Shown here: one piece after another, positions 37,373 to 48,755 of the stretch | How positions within the stretch are numbered: position 1 is the stretch's first letter | Layout: each line of letters starts with the position of its first letter | DNA from: Vitellaria paradoxa | Taxonomy: Eukaryota > Streptophyta > Magnoliopsida > Ericales > Sapotaceae | Reading direction: 5' to 3' | Length of the DNA stretch: 64,000 nt | Assembly: GCA_019916065.1 (NCBI GenBank) | Contig: CM034240.1 | Location: 44,466,026 to 44,530,025, forward strand | Made by a program: the position numbers and the translations under genes | Notes under the pieces: generated by a model | Databases searched by the model: none | The model's input: the letters and a program-made list of their open reading frames with translations, nothing else | Told to the model about the DNA's origin: nothing

Positions 37373-40300
37373 CTTTCTATATCAGTTGGTCCTGTGCTCG
37401 CCACAAAAATCCTATATACATGTGTTTGCCAGTGGCGGACGCCGCGGACCCAGAAATATAAGTTAAAAGCAGATTAAATCACAAGTAAAATTTTAAATTT
37501 TAAATAAATATATAAAATATAATAAAATACATAAATATTAATATTAATATTAAATTTATTTTTACACAAAAATACCTTTAAATTAAAAAATAAGTTACGA
37601 TCGTCTTTTCATTCTTTCATATTCTAAAAATGTTGTAATTTTTTATTAAAATAGAATGATTATTTTTAGTTCCTTTATTTGATTATTAATTTAAATAATC
37701 TTAGAATAAAAATAATATTAATTTAAACTTATTAAAATAAAATCAAATAAAAAAATTTTAAAAGTTGAGTATAATATAAATAAAAATGATAATATTTGAA
37801 ACAGTTCGAACATTACATAACCTATATGAGTTACTGAGAGAAAATCAAATTGATATATATAAATACCTGAATCTAAAATTGACCCTATTAATATAATTTG
37901 ACTTGATTATAAATAAAATTATTAAATATACTCATTAAATTTAAAATATTTGAACATTTACACACAAACATGAATCACCATTATTAGGGTACAGGTACAT
38001 GTGCAAATCATGATAATACGGTGTTTGGAGTTGTAAAAATTTATAGAGATTTGTAGAGTTTTTATCTTGTAATTTGTGCAGTAAATAAAAAATTTAAATT
38101 TTGTATTGAGTTTTTTTTTTTTAATTTTTTTTAGTGTAGGCGGTGGCTTACACTCGACATAGCGTTGGTCGATCATTGATGTGTGTATATATATATCAGA
38201 CTTCTACAATAATCATGATGGTGTATACATAAGGTATGTTTGATAAATACACATATAATAAGTAAGTATTTTGTATGAAAAAATTTGTGTAATTGGTGGC
38301 ATTGCGTTGCTCAGCATAGTATGACATGTATTCCAACCAGAAACCTTGAAGCTGCCTGTGCTTCACTTTAAATTAAGTTTATACCTAGCAGCTCTTGTTC
38401 TCTTAAAAGAGTAGAATGGGAAGTAGCCATTTTTTTTTTCTGTTGTTTGAGCTTAATTTAGAAAAAACTCCCTTCAAATCCACTTTGTAACTTGTTTAAA
38501 ATTGAATTCAAGCTCAAACTTGGTCTGTAATAAATTGATGGGGTTTCAGGTTAAAAAAAAAAGTTCGAACTTGAAAAATTGAGCTCAAAAACTCGCAAGC
38601 TAACTGGATAAATTAATATATATCTTTATAATATTTTATTTATCATATTTGTATTAAAACGATATCGTTTTAGTTTAATCAAATTATTCACGAGTCAATC
38701 TCGAGTTTAAATTATTTTTTATTACTCCAAACTCAATCTCAAGCTATAATAGTTCGAGTTAAATTCGAAAAATTAAATTCAACTCGGCTTGACTCATTTC
38801 CTCCTTTACTAAATAATGAAGAGGCCAGTTAGGGCTCAAGAGTCAACCCCTGACTTTGAAAAAATATTAGAAAAAAGTTATGCTATGGTTCAACGCTTCC
38901 AAAATTTTAAAAAATAAAAGAACTTGATTTAAATTAAGGTTGAATCAAGAAAAAACACTAGTGCATATAATTTTTTACATAAAAAAAAAGGATGTAGACC
39001 AAATTTCTGAAATTTTGATTATTTTTTAATTATGATATACAATTTTAAATTTGGCAGCCCAAACATAATCTAATTCACCACTTGTTGTTGACGAAAGCAT
39101 AAAACTAAAAGGGAAAAAATAATTTGAAACTCAAGTGGCTTCAACAATTTAAGCATATAAAATAAGCGTAGTTTTAATATTTTAATATAAAAAATTCAAT
39201 ATTAACTAATATCTAAAAAAATAAAGAAAGAAAATCAAAAGACAAAAAATCAACTAATGCAAAACAAAAAAAAATTAATTTCAATTTTCTATTACAATTA
39301 TTGAGTGTGCATATAATCAATGGTAAATTTTGTGACATAATCATTTTAATTGTAAAATTGATAAAATGTTTTAAATTTGAATTTTATTTGCAGATATCAT
39401 TATTTATTTTTTTTAAGTATTAATATATTTTTTATTTATTAAATAAAATTTATGGTATCAATTTTTAATTTCTTTTTAAGTCTAAATTTAACACCCGAAA
39501 TTATAAAAATCATATTTTTCTTACATAACACGTTTTATTATAAAAAATGTAATATTCATATTTTTCTAACATAAATTTATAATAATAAATCATTTTTCAA
39601 AACAAATATAAAACAAATCAGAACTGCTATTACAACTCAATTGGCACAAACAGAACTTATTTATTAAAATAGCTTGCATGACGTATGATGATTAATTTAT
39701 AAATAATATTATTTTATCAAAATTTATTATTAAAATGGATAACTAATTATGAACTGATTATTATAAAAATTTAAATTATTATAAACTTTATATTATAAAA
39801 ATATTATCAATAGATTATTCTAGTCATAAATTTAATATAGAGAGAGAGAGAAAGAGCTTAGTTGTTTCTTTGTTATTTTCTTCTACTTGTTATTGGACGA
39901 AGTTCTGTACAGATAATTTAAAAAATTTTAAAAATTAAAATTAAAAAAAAAAAAGGAAACTCCTATAAAAACCTTAGAATTAATCATACGTCCGAGAGGC
40001 ATTGTTCCGTTTGTAGTGATAAAAAATTCTAAAAAATGATAAAAAGTATTAAAAAATTTTAAAAGTTATTCATTTTTTTATTTTACTGTAAGAATTACGA
40101 ATTTATAACTTATTTTACTTTGAATGTATTTAGAGTGATAAAAGTGAGATAAATGAGATAATTTGTGAGTTCGTAATTCGTGTAGTGAGATAAAAAATAA
40201 TTTTTAAAATTTTCAGAAAATTTCGGTAATTTTTAGTGAATCAAATACATTTATCTCACTTTTTATTACTTCAAATACATCCAATAAATAAGCTGCAATA

Positions 40301-40457
40301 ATAATATATATATATATATATATATAAATATCCCTCCCTCTCTGTCGCCTTCCTATTATTAGTATTTCTTCCACCCCCACTTAACTCTTCTCTTTAATTT
40401 TTATATCATGTAGGCAGTGCTCTGCTGTGATGCTCCATTGCAAAGGGATTTTGAGGT

Positions 40458-40569
40458 CCACTTTCTCAGAACTCTCTCTCAACGGCTATTCTCTATCTTA
40501 GCAATCATATACATGTATTTGGAAGCTTGAGGGAGAATCAGTTGGGTAAGAGAGTTCAGAAAATGTTGG
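40458..40569 (+). ncRNA. miR477-like precursor hairpin 3 (duplication unit B)
   Basis: Paralogue of the hairpin at 37253. The 5' arm CTTTCTCAGAACTCTCTCTC then AACGGCTATTCTCT pairs with 3' AGAATCAGTTGGG then TAAGAGAGTTCAGAAAATG. Both arms have diverged from unit A, yet the stem is kept, which is what selection on a hairpin would give. The CCC of the family seed region is lost, so if it is processed its targets may differ. Confidence 0.45.
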
Positions 40570-41354
40570 CTTTCTGCATCAGTTGGCACTGTCTCAGTGG
40601 CGTTCGCAAGAATTTGAATGAATGTAGGTCAAATTACACATGAAATTTTAAATTTTAAATAAATACATAAAATACGATAAAATATAAAATATTATATTGA
40701 TCAAATACATTGTCATTTTACTTTGTTACAATATTATTCAAAAGTTATCAAAATTTTTACTAAACACACAAAAGTTGCTAAAAATACCAAAATTTACTAA
40801 AAATTGTCAAAAGTTACTAAAATTGCTAAAAGTTATTAAAAATTTTATCAAACACTCAAAAATTGTAAAAGAAATGCTAAAAATTTTTGGTAAATAAATA
40901 CAAAAAATTACTAAAAGATATGCCTCCAAAAAATTTTTATAAATATTTAGAATTTTTTTTATCAAATAAATTTAAAAAAAAATTCCAGCGTAGGCGAAAC
41001 AACACGTGGCTCCGCCATTGCACTGTGTTCTGTACAAAAATCCTCTGTGTGCGTGTGTATCAGACTTCTACGCACAATAACCATGATGACGTATGCATAA
41101 GGTGTGTATATATATATATTATATTTTTTTACAAAAGAAATTTTATTTTCAATGGTTTTATTTTGGTGCATGTAGATCTGCTGTAATTAATTCAATTGTT
41201 TGGTGTTTAATTAATACACTACATTTTTGTATGAAAAATTTTGTTTGGTGGCATTGCGTTGCTCAGCACAGTGTGCCATATATTTCAACGAGAAACCTTG
41301 AAGCTGCAGGGGCTTCACTTTAAATTAAGTTTATACCTAGCAGCTCTGTTCTCT

Positions 41355-42545
41355 CGAGGATAATTCATTTATTGTGAAGGGAAAAATTTATTCCATGATC
41401 GATCAGATTGTAAGATATTTATGATACAACTCCTAGCAATATTTGATAGGTGAGAATGGAAGAGAATGAACGGAATAAGTGGTAGAAATGGAATGGAAGT
41501 GAGAATGAAATGGAACGCTCGTTCTATTTCTTTGTTTGGTTACCTAATATGAAAATAATGAGAATAGAATAAACATTCAAAATTCCATAATATGAATATA
41601 TATTTTAAATATAATGAAATATAACAAAAATTTCCAACATTAATTTTTGTAATATTATAAAAATAAACTTTATTTCCAAATCATGAATTTGAGTTAAAAA
41701 AATGGAGCCTAAGGGTAAAATGATCATTTTACAATTCAAGTTCAAATTGGGCAAAAATTTTCTTAACTATGTCAATAAATATTTTTAGCTTTTTTGAAAT
41801 GCTTAAAATACAAATTTGGCCCAAAAACGGGTCCAGAGGCTTTGTTTAATTATTAAGAAATATGTAAAAAAATATTTTTTTAGTCTTTTGAGCATATTAG
41901 AATGTGAACTTTGGACCAAGAATGGCCCAGGGGTAAATTTGTCATTTTATAATTTGAGTTTGGAGTAAAATAAAAATTTATTAATTATTAAGAAAAACAT
42001 CAATAAATATTTTTAACCTTTTAGGAAGTCCAAAATGCAAATTTGGGTAAAAAACAAACCTAGGGGTAAAATGGTCATTTTATAATCTAAATTTTGATCG
42101 GATCAAAATTTGTTTAGTTATTAAATAATATGAAAGAATATTTTTATCAGTTTTTGGGAAACCCGAAATATGAATACAAAAAAAAAAAAAGAACCTATGG
42201 ATAAAACAATCATTTTACAGCTCAGGCTCGGATTTAGTTTAAAAATAAGGTCAAGGGTAAAATGGTCATTTCATAATCCAAGTGAGTAATTAAGAAAAAT
42301 ATTTTATTACAAAATAGTTGTTTACTTTTTATTTTTATTTTTTAATTTTTGGATCAAATTTTAATTGCAATAGAATGGCTATTCAATCACTTAAATTGTG
42401 AAATACTTTTTCTCACTTAATGTGAGAATACCTATTCCTATGGATAGTATTCTAATTTAATTTTTTGATAGCAAACAGAAGAATAAGCTAAAGTGGAATA
42501 GTTACCATTTCATTCCATTCTACTCTCTGTATAAACATAGCCTTA
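41355..42545. repeat. Extra segment in unit B with a degenerate tandem array
   Basis: Absent from unit A. The outer parts have GAATGGAAGAGAATGA on the left and, inverted, GTAGAATGGAATGAAATGG on the right, like a MITE with TIRs. The interior has about five spaced copies of a core GGGTAAAATGGTCATTTTA (near 41712, 41932, 42063, 42200, 42253) in a degenerate repeat. No coding frame. Confidence 0.55.
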
Positions 42546-44052
42546 AAAAGTAGGGGTGGAAACCAGCTCAACTTTTTTTTTTTTTTTTAAGTTATTTATA
42601 CTCAGTTCGAAAAAAATTTGATTCAAATTCGATTTGGGACTTATTTAAATTGAATTCAAGCTCAAACTTAGAAAAATTAAACTTGAAAACTCGTGAGTTA
42701 ACTCGATAAAATAATATATATTTTTATAATATATTTTTATATTTCTAATAATTTTTTTGTAATATTTTATTTATTATATTTTAAACTACAACGACATCAT
42801 TTTGATTTAATCGAACTATTCATGAACCGATCTCAACCCTAAATTATTTTTTATATTCAAACTTGATCACGAGCTTATATGAAAGCTTGAGTCAAACTCT
42901 CAAATAAGTTAAAATTTCATTCAACTCAACTTAACTGGACTCGTTTCCACCTTATTGAAGAGTGAAAACGCTAGTTAAGGTCAAGAGTAAACGCACCTGA
43001 ATTTAAAAAAATATTAAAAAAAAAGGCTATGTTATGGTTCAACCCTTTCAAAATTTTGAAAAATAAAAGAATTTGATTCAGAAAAATTTCACTAGCACGT
43101 TTAAAATTTTAAGCTAAAAGTTTTCTAAATTAAAGTCGGGTCAAGAAAACACCACTATAGATATAATTTTTCAAATAGAAAAAAATAAAGTTATAAACTA
43201 ACTTCCTTAAATTTTGATTACTTTTTTTAATTATTATATAAAGTTTAAAGTTTAACATTCCAACTAATTTTATCATTTGTACATAATCTAATTCATCAAT
43301 TATTGTTTGTGCGCATAAAACTGAAAGGGAAATAGATAATTTAAAATTTAAATAGCCTCAATAATTTAGATATATAAAAATATGCCAAGTTTTAATATTT
43401 TAAAATTTTAAACTCATTATAAATAGCTTAATATTAAGTAATATTTAAATAAATAAAATAAAGAAAGAAAATCAAAACACACAAAATTAATTAATGCAAA
43501 ACAAAAAAAATTAATATCAATTTCTACTGAGTGTGCATTTTTAGATATAGGTGTTATTAAAATAAAGTTCAGGAATAAGATTGAAAAACAATTTATTGTG
43601 AATTTAATCAATGGTAAAATTTGAGGCATAATCATTTTAATTGATAAAATTGATAAAATATGCTTATAAATTTGAATTTTATTGGCAGATATTTATTTAT
43701 AATTTCTTATATATCAATTTATTTTTTTTTACTAAATTTAGTCTATAGTATCAATTGTAAATTCTTTTAAGTCTAAATTTTAACATAAATTTATAATAAT
43801 AAAGCATTTTTAAAAAATTATATATAAAACAAATCAGCACTGCTAATAGAACTCAATTGGCGCAAACTGGACTTATTTATTAAAATACCTTGCATGAAGT
43901 ATGATGATTAATTATAAATAATATTATTTTATCAAATTTTATTATTAAAATGAATAACTAATTATGAACTATTATCTTTAAAATTTTAAATTATTATAAA
44001 TTTTATTTATAAAAATTATAAATACATTACTCTAGTCATAAATTTTAATAAC

Positions 44053-44640
44053 TTATCAATTTACTTAATCATTTCATATGCTATTTTGGTGGATGGGTGG
44101 ATAACCAAACGCATGGATCGCCAAAAATGAATAAAGAGTGTTTGGTTGACAAAAATTTTATCAAAAAGTACAATAAAAATATAAAAATTTGATGTAAAAG
44201 TGATATTTAGTAAAATTTGATTGAAAGAAAGTACAAAAAATTGATAAAAAAATTAATTTTTTGGTCATTTTTAACTTTTTTCTTTTATCAAAATTTAAAT
44301 TATTTTTCATTTAGTAGTTTTAAAACATATTATTTGTATTAATAAAAAAAATTACAAAATAGTTATAAATTTTATAATTGAAAATTTTTGTAATGCAGAT
44401 AATTTTTCTATTGATAACTTTCTTTTTTTAATGAATGCAAATTGCATGTTTAAAAATTACTAAACAAAAAATTAAGTAAAAAATTAGATAAAACTAAAAA
44501 AAAAAAGCTGAATTTTTTTTCCAAAAATCATTGCTTTATTATTTACAAATAAAATTATAGAAAACGAAAAGAGAAGAAAAATAGAAAGGACCCAGTCAAT
44601 ACGCCACGGGTCAACCCACTCAGCAGCCCGGATAAATCAC
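44053..44640. other. AT-rich DNA upstream of the calnexin promoter
   Basis: Low-complexity AT-rich sequence with GTTTGGTTG and MITE-like stretches; no gene seen. Complexity rises sharply at about 44585, where the calnexin promoter begins. Confidence 0.5.
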
Positions 44641-44696
44641 GACCGTATGTCATACAGACTCCTGCTGCACGCTGAGAGGTCATTCGCTCGCGATTA

Positions 44697-44728
44697 CGTG
44701 GCGAATTTCTATTGGTCCAAGTCACGTG
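44697..44728 (+). promoter_or_regulatory. ER-stress response element cluster of the calnexin promoter
   Basis: CGTGG (44697-44701), nine bases, then ATTGG (44711-44715): the exact reverse complement of the ERSE consensus CCAAT-N9-CCACG. The same ATTGG begins ATTGGTCCAAGTCACG, close to the plant UPR element ATTGGTCCACGTCATC, and includes a CACGTG G-box core (44723-44728). A further ATTGG lies at 44741. In plants such sites bind NF-Y and bZIP28/bZIP60 during the unfolded protein response. They lie about 50-90 bp upstream of the TATA box. Confidence 0.75.
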
Positions 44729-44776
44729 GCAAGCGATCCCATTGGTCGGAACAACTCGACGGGTCTCGTTCCAGGA

Positions 44777-44785
44777 TATATATAA
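44777..44785 (+). promoter_or_regulatory. TATA box of calnexin
   Basis: TATATATAA about 172 bp upstream of the ATG, in GC-richer promoter DNA and just downstream of the ERSE/G-box cluster. This predicts a transcript start near 44810. Confidence 0.7.
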
Positions 44786-44956
44786 CACCAGTCGCCAGAC
44801 TCGCTCACGAGTGGCCTATTTCTGGCTTGTTCTCTGGGATCGAATAGATCACTCTCGCGAAGATTAGGGTTCCAGTTCGATCGATTCAGAGTGTTGTTAT
44901 TCTCAGATCTCGCCATTTTTAAGCAATATTATTGAAGTCGAAGGTGGATTTCGGTG

Positions 44957-47900
44957 ATGGAAGAAGGTAAACGGAGGTTCTATCTTCATTTTGGTTTGCT
45001 GATCTTGATCGGTTGCTTCGCATCCCAGCTCTGCGCTTCCTCTGATCCGGTGAGAGATCTCTCACTTTCCCACTATTTTTGGTAATCTACATGTGTGTGT
45101 GTGTGCGCGCGCGCTTGTGCTTGTGTGTGTCTATCTATAATAAGCATGTGTTTGTATTGATCTCTTTTGCTGAAAGATGGTGCTTTGTTCTATGCACTGT
45201 TACAGATCTTTTACGAGTCTTTTGATGAATCGTTTGAGGGGAGCTGGATCGTGTCTGGGAAAGAGGATTACAACGGTATGTTTTACAATTAGGGCTATTT
45301 TTGGTTGCTGTTGATGAATTTGATTTGGATTTGTTGTGTGTTGACTATGGTTATGAGTAAATTGGTCTACGAGTTGTTTTGGTCTTTGTTGTTCTTTACA
45401 TGATGAGACATGATGGTTATTTATTGCATCGAAACATTCAGGGCTATGAGTAAATTGGTCTACGAGTGGTTTTGGTCTTTGTTGTTCTTTACATGATGAG
45501 ACGTGATGGTTATTTATTGCATCGAAACATTCAGGGTAATTTTAGTTTCAGATGCTGGTTCGTATGGCAGTGACAGTGACTGTTTTCTGGCTTTCTCTTA
45601 AGACATTTCAAAATTGGGAAGTAAATGCAGTGTGTGTTTAAGGAAATGATTTGTGTAGGAAATGATCTGTGAAGTTGTTATTAAGATCTTCTATTGTGAG
45701 TTAGGATTTAGAAATTAGTATTGACTCATCTCTTTTGTAAATGCATTGCCTATTTGTTATCTGCCATAGAGCCATTATTGGCCTTTGAATTTTGTTTGAT
45801 TGGTGCTGCTTGGACTCTTGATTGTATGCTTTTAACTACATTTTTTCCTTAATGCCTTTCTATGCCATATATTGGGCTCCAAAAAAAAAAAGTGAATAAG
45901 GGTGTAATTTACCCATTTTTTGGACTTTTGTTGTGTGTGTGTGTTGGGGGGGGGTGTTTTGGTGGAATTGCACTAGTTTTCTATATGGATACGGGTGGGC
46001 AAAGACACTATATTTTAGATTACCTAAGATTTAAGTGAAAGTTGTATGAGATGGAGAACCTCTTACTCTCGCAAAACCTAAGTGTATGAATTGGATGTCT
46101 TAGATGAAAACTAAGTGTTTTATTTATATTTATCACTTTTTTTTTTTCCCAACAACATATTGACCTAACTGTTCCACATTAAAATGGATATCAAAATTTG
46201 AAAAGTAGCTTTCTTTTTCCTCTGTTGGTTGCACACCTTTGATTGAGCTAGTGACGTGGCATAGAAATTTACCTTTTGGGACGGAAAGCTTGAAGTTGCT
46301 TCTGCACTACTTGGGCAATTGTTGTTGTTGTTGTTGTTGTTGTGTTGTTGTTGTATGTTATTATTATTATTAGCTGTGTTCCACTTCCATAGAAGCATGT
46401 TCATAGCTATTAGCGATAGGATGGCTTTGTTTTATGCAGACAACACATTTATAAATTAATTCTCTTCCAGTTTTAAGTTTGTTTTCATTGATCTGTCTAT
46501 TCTGCTAACCCTCCTACTTGTTTATGGCGTTATCTTTAAATATTTAAATGCTATTGTGTATCAGTATCAATTGGTGTTTGATGTTCAGAGTTCAGTTGGG
46601 GATATCAGTATATGGATCCGTCTTTGTAGTAAATATGGGAAGCTCCTTGATCACCCCTTCTTGAAACTCAAAATACTTTGAAGTGATTTCATGACGTGTT
46701 TTTGATGGGGTTATCTTTGTATGTTTGTGTTTTGTGTGTGTGTGTGGTGTGTGTGTGTGAATTCATTGCTTTATGAATTTTGACTTTTTAGTAAATGATT
46801 TCATCCTAGTGGGTTGTTTCATAGTTGTAAATTCTATGTTTGTGTCCTCTGATAGGTGTATGGAAACATGAGAAGAGTGAGGGACACGATGATTTGGGCT
46901 TCTTGTGAGTGAGAAAGCTCGGAAGTATGCAATTGTGAAAGAGCTTGATGAGCCCGTGAAGCTCAGGACAAGACTATTATCCTTCAGTTTGAAACTCGCC
47001 TCCAAAATGGACTTGAATGTGGGGTGCATATTTGAAATACCTCCGTCCTCAGGAAGCTGGGTGGGCACCGAAGGAGTTTGATAATGAGTCCCCATACTCT
47101 ATAATGTTTGGACCTGACAAATGTGGGGCCACAAACAAGGTGCACTTTATTCTAAAGCACAAGAACCCAAGAGCGGAGAGTACATTGAACACCATCTTAA
47201 GTACCCACCCTCTGTTCCATCTGACAAGCTAACCCATATTATACTGCCATTCTGAAGCCTAGCAATGAGTTGCGGATCCTTGTTGATGGTGAAGAGAAAA
47301 AGAAAGCTAATTTCCTTTCTGCAGAGGATTTTGAGCCACCTCTTATACCTGCTAAGACTATTCCTGACCCTGATGACAAGAAACCTGAGGATTGGGATGA
47401 GAGGGAAAAAATTCCTGATCCTGATGCAGTGAAACCAGATGACTGGGATGAGGATGCGCCAATGCAAATTGAAGATGAGGAAGCTGTAAAACCTGAAGGA
47501 TGGTTAGATGATGAGCCTGAAGAGATTGATGATCCAGAGGCTACAAAACCAGAAGATTGGGATGATGAGGAGGATGGTGAATGGGAGGCCCCAAAGATTG
47601 ACAACCCAAAGTGTGAGACTGCTTCTGGTTGTGGTGAGTGGAAGAGGCCAATGAAGAGTAATCCAGCTTACAAGGGAAAATGGCATGCCCCACTTATTGA
47701 CAACCCCAATTATAAGGGTATCTGGAAGCCACAGGAAATTCCGAACCCCAACTACTTTGAACTTCAGACACCTGACTTTGAGCCCATTGCTGCCATCGGC
47801 ATCGAGATTTGGACAATGCAGGATGGCATTTTGTTTGACAACATTTTGATCGCTAGTGACGAGAAAACTGCTGAATCGTACAGGGTGACTGCTTGGAAGC

Positions 47901-48755
47901 CAAAATTTGATGTTGAGAAAGAGAAACAAAAGGCTGAGGAAGCAGCTTCTGCACTTTCGGATGGTCTCAAGGGCTTCCAGGTAATTGATCTGGCTGCTTT
48001 TATTCCAGTTTCGTTCTATGATAGTTGATCCTGTTCACATCTAGTGATTTGATGTTTCTTATTGCAGAAATCAGTATTTGATGTCCTGTACAAGATTGCA
48101 GACATTCCCTTCTTGAGTGAACACAAGTCTAAAATTCTGGTGAGTCATCTGACTACTGTATCCTTTTTTCAAGGAAAATGCTAGTGAATCAGACAAATAT
48201 ATAAGAAAGAAGAACCACAATGATGTGGCAGGGGTAGAGTTGTAATTAGAATTCAATTCTATGGGTTTGTTTGTTTTCAAAGGGATAGGCCAACAAAAGT
48301 TTTCCTCATCATTCTGGTTACTTCATGCAAACTTTTTCTAATCGTGTAGCATCACTCTTCTTTTAGTTATTGGTTCTCCATTGTAAACTGAGTTTTTGTC
48401 TTGCAGGATCTCATTGAGAAGGCAGAGACACAGCCAAACATCACAATTGGTGTCATTGTCTCCATTATAATTGTTATCCTAACAGTTTTAATCAAGATCT
48501 TGTTTGGTGGCAAGAAACCTGTGAGCTTCGGATCTTTTTATTTTTCCTGATCTTTTTGATATCTAAAAATGTAGATGCATTTTTTGACCCATTTTCCATT
48601 TCTAGGCACAACCGAGTGCTGCGGCAAACAACACAGGAGTAACTGAGGCTTCCAACAATCAAGGAGGCGGAGAAGAAAAGGAGGAGCAGAATGACAAGGA
48701 AGACGAAAGCAGTGCTGCTGCTCCTCGTCGTCGGAGTACTAGGCGCGAGGATTAG
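44957..48755 (+). CDS. CNX1: Calnexin (ER membrane lectin chaperone)
   Basis: Binds monoglucosylated N-glycoproteins in the ER and aids folding. Coding exons: 44957-45049, 45206-45275, 46856-47980, 48068-48139, 48407-48520, 48606-48755; about 542 residues, close to Arabidopsis CNX1. Residues 1 to about 27 form a signal peptide ([19 protein letters not shown]). The lectin domain includes [20 protein letters not shown]. The P-domain has type-1 repeats ([47 protein letters not shown]) and type-2 repeats ([28 protein letters not shown]). A transmembrane helix lies at about 466-488 ([19 protein letters not shown]), then an acidic tail ending in an Arg-rich stretch. Exon 3 contains five single-base losses, near 46904, 46964, 47021, 47169 and 47239, that break the lectin domain frame. 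Conservation on both sides favours sequence errors over gene death. Confidence 0.92.
45352..45537. repeat. 93-bp tandem duplication in calnexin intron 2
   Basis: Units 45352-45444 and 45445-45537 are almost identical; I see two differences (TTGTTTT/TGGTTTT and ACATGATGG/ACGTGATGG). A very recent duplication, or an assembly artefact of it. Confidence 0.9.

Larger units (their letters stand above)
36938..44052. repeat. Tandem segmental duplication (unit A 36938-39837, unit B 39838-44052)
   Basis: The two units are colinear and diverged. Matching landmarks: TAGAGAGAGAGC start; CCACCCCCACTTAACTCTTC (37167, 40372); GCAGTGCTCTGCTG (37208, 40414); hairpins (37253, 40458); GGTGGCATTGCGTTGCTCAG (38296, 41248); TTTATACCTAGCAGCTCT; ATTGAATTCAAGCTCAAACT (38501, 42649); TATTTATTAAAATA then CTTGCATGA (39658, 43874); final CTAGTCATAAATTT. 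Unit B is longer mainly because of an extra segment at about 41355-42545. No protein gene in either unit. Confidence 0.85.

Noticed and set aside
38355..38375. miR167-like TGAAGCTGCC word in both duplication units (also near 41303)
   Set aside because: Only about ten bases match, the second half differs, and no partner arm forms a miR167-type stem. It only makes a tiny TGAAGC/GCTTCA loop in unit A.
40697..41186. Lys/Asn-rich frames in duplication unit B
   Set aside because: They are translations of AAAAGTTACTAAA-type repeats and are not conserved in unit A.
46856..47270. Calnexin as a pseudogene because of five frame breaks
   Set aside because: The same kind of homopolymer indel occurs in CLPD, U2A' and Tudor-SN, splice sites are intact and protein conservation continues across the breaks. 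Sequence error is simpler.
47270..48028. A separate 252-codon gene
   Set aside because: It is the in-frame remainder of calnexin exon 3 plus read-through into the intron.
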